This document shows positions 5,632 through 6,137 of a DNA stretch of 6,137 nt, in pieces. The stretch covers positions 1 to 6,137 of the forward strand of contig JABHEX010000158.1 in assembly GCA_018676385.1 (NCBI GenBank), in the 5' to 3' direction. The notes under the pieces were generated by a model that worked only from the letters and a program-made list of their open reading frames with translations, had not been told where the DNA came from and made no database searches. How positions within the stretch are numbered: position 1 is the first letter of the stretch; every line of letters starts with the position of its first letter. Source of the stretch: Akkermansiaceae bacterium. Lineage in GTDB: Bacteria; Verrucomicrobiota; Verrucomicrobiia; Verrucomicrobiales; Akkermansiaceae. The position numbers were made by a program, and so were the translations under genes.

Positions 5632-5668
5632 TTCCAATTACTGTTCAAGAGAACAGTAATTGGAAATG
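5629..5668. promoter_or_regulatory. LexA (SOS) operator of the polymerase gene, within a 40-bp palindrome
   Basis: Two perfect 18-bp arms (5629-5646 and 5651-5668) flank a 4-bp AAGA spacer. The core TGTTC-AAGA-GAACA (5642-5655) fits the TGTTC-N4-GAACA motif I recall as reported for Verrucomicrobia LexA. It also fits the CTGT-N8-ACAG pattern of the E. coli SOS box, with flanking TA on each side. The palindrome includes the polymerase start codon (5629-5631), so bound LexA would block the promoter and start region, and the transcript could fold over the start codon. Identity is strengthened by the SOS-type gene it controls. Confidence 0.85.
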
Positions 5669-5682
5669 ATGTGATTGGTCAA
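5653..5682 (-). promoter_or_regulatory. Possible promoter of the polymerase gene
   Basis: On the minus strand TTGACC (5677-5682) fits a -35 element, with TACTGT (5653-5658) as a weak -10 at 18 bp spacing. The -10 lies inside the LexA operator, the usual layout for repression. The -10 match is poor, so this is tentative. Confidence 0.4.
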
Positions 5683-5703
5683 CCTTTGATTGATATTTAC
5701 AAT

Positions 5704-6137
5704 TTAATATCTGGGAATCAGCAGGCGGCGACCAATCTTTAAATTAGTTCCTTTTAGACCATTGGCGCGCTGAATGGCAGTAACTGTGGTGTTATATCTT
5801 CTTGAGAGGGCCCACAGTGTATCGCCTTTTTTGATGGTGTGACGAATGGGAGCCTTGCGTTTTGGTTTAACCTTGACGGTAGGTTTGGGTTTCGGACGAG
5901 GCGTGTTAGCTAAAGACGTTCCGCGTAGTGGGTTGGGGCGGTTGTTGGTTTCAGTTGGTTTGGGAACAGGGGTTGTATTGGATGCTACGCTGTTGATATC
6001 TATCGTCGAACTCTTACGCCACCAGCTACCTTTACGCTGATCATCTGCCCAGCGCTCGACATAGTTACCTTGGGCGTCAAATGGTCCCACACCTGGATTG
6101 TAGCCACGGTTTACTTTATTTTCAGAAACAAAATTAC
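5704..6137 (-). CDS. LysM-domain protein, C-terminal part (start lies outside the window)
   Basis: The frame is open from the window edge to the TAA at 5704-5706, giving 143 visible residues. A GTG at 6090 could start it, but the codons upstream (NFVSENKVNRGYNPG) continue without a stop and look coding, so the gene is taken as 5'-truncated. The visible part begins with a GPFD...GNYVERWADD...WW segment, then a Pro/Lys/Asn-rich linker, then one LysM domain over the last 45 residues (HTIKKGDTLWALSRRYN ... AIQRANGL ... LKIGRRLLIPRY). LysM binds the N-acetylglucosamine chains of peptidoglycan, so the protein is probably periplasmic or lipid-anchored to the envelope; its signal sequence would be in the missing part. 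No catalytic domain is visible. It lies upstream of the polymerase gene on the same strand with a 72-bp gap that holds the SOS operator, so the two are probably separately controlled. Confidence 0.82.
   Translation of the reverse strand, partial: NFVSENKVNRGYNPGVGPFDAQGNYVERWADDQRKGSWWRKSSTIDINSVASNTTPVPKPTETNNRPNPLRGTSLANTPRPKPKPTVKVKPKRKAPIRHTIKKGDTLWALSRRYNTTVTAIQRANGLKGTNLKIGRRLLIPRY

Overview
The window looks like a piece of a Verrucomicrobiota chromosome, probably an Opitutae-type lineage. The best evidence is the operator in front of the Y-family polymerase gene, which matches the LexA motif I recall for this phylum (TGTTC-N4-GAACA). Weaker support comes from a CBM9-like protein, a REP-type GGCGGACA/TGTCCGCC repeat, a LysM protein, and the scarcity of clear Shine-Dalgarno sequences. 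The assignment is an inference; the window contains no rRNA or tRNA gene.

Layout. (1) Positions 1-1338 hold a divergent pair: the 5' part of a TerC-family membrane protein gene on the minus strand, and a Tas-like aldo/keto reductase gene on the plus strand. (2) Positions 1339-1627 contain no gene but hold two successive inverted-repeat structures, each followed by a run of six T. (3) Positions 1628-2595 hold a two-gene unit with overlapping stop and start: a CBM9-like protein and a 68-residue two-helix membrane protein. (4) Positions 2593-2863 are non-coding: a REP/BIME-like inverted repeat, a clear intrinsic terminator, and an AT-rich palindrome. (5) Positions 2864-4304 hold the most interesting unit: a secreted 114-residue peptide with a canonical EF-hand loop and a C-terminal Cys-Pro-Gly-Cys tail, a DUF692/MNIO oxidase, and an 8-bp-overlapping 76-residue protein. 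(6) Positions 4384-6137 on the minus strand hold a LysM protein gene (5' end outside the window) followed by a Y-family translesion DNA polymerase gene behind a 40-bp near-perfect LexA-type palindrome.

How the genes work together. Region 5 reads as a compact RiPP-type locus of precursor, modifying oxidase and small partner. MNIO enzymes modify cysteines in peptides (methanobactin, 3-thiaglutamate, bufferins), and some known substrates also carry Sec signal peptides. The natural hypothesis is that the MNIO modifies Cys108 and/or Cys111 of the precursor, which is then exported as a metal-binding peptide. The polymerase is probably an SOS gene repressed by LexA. The other genes (TerC, reductase, CBM9 unit, LysM) show no obvious functional link to these two units.
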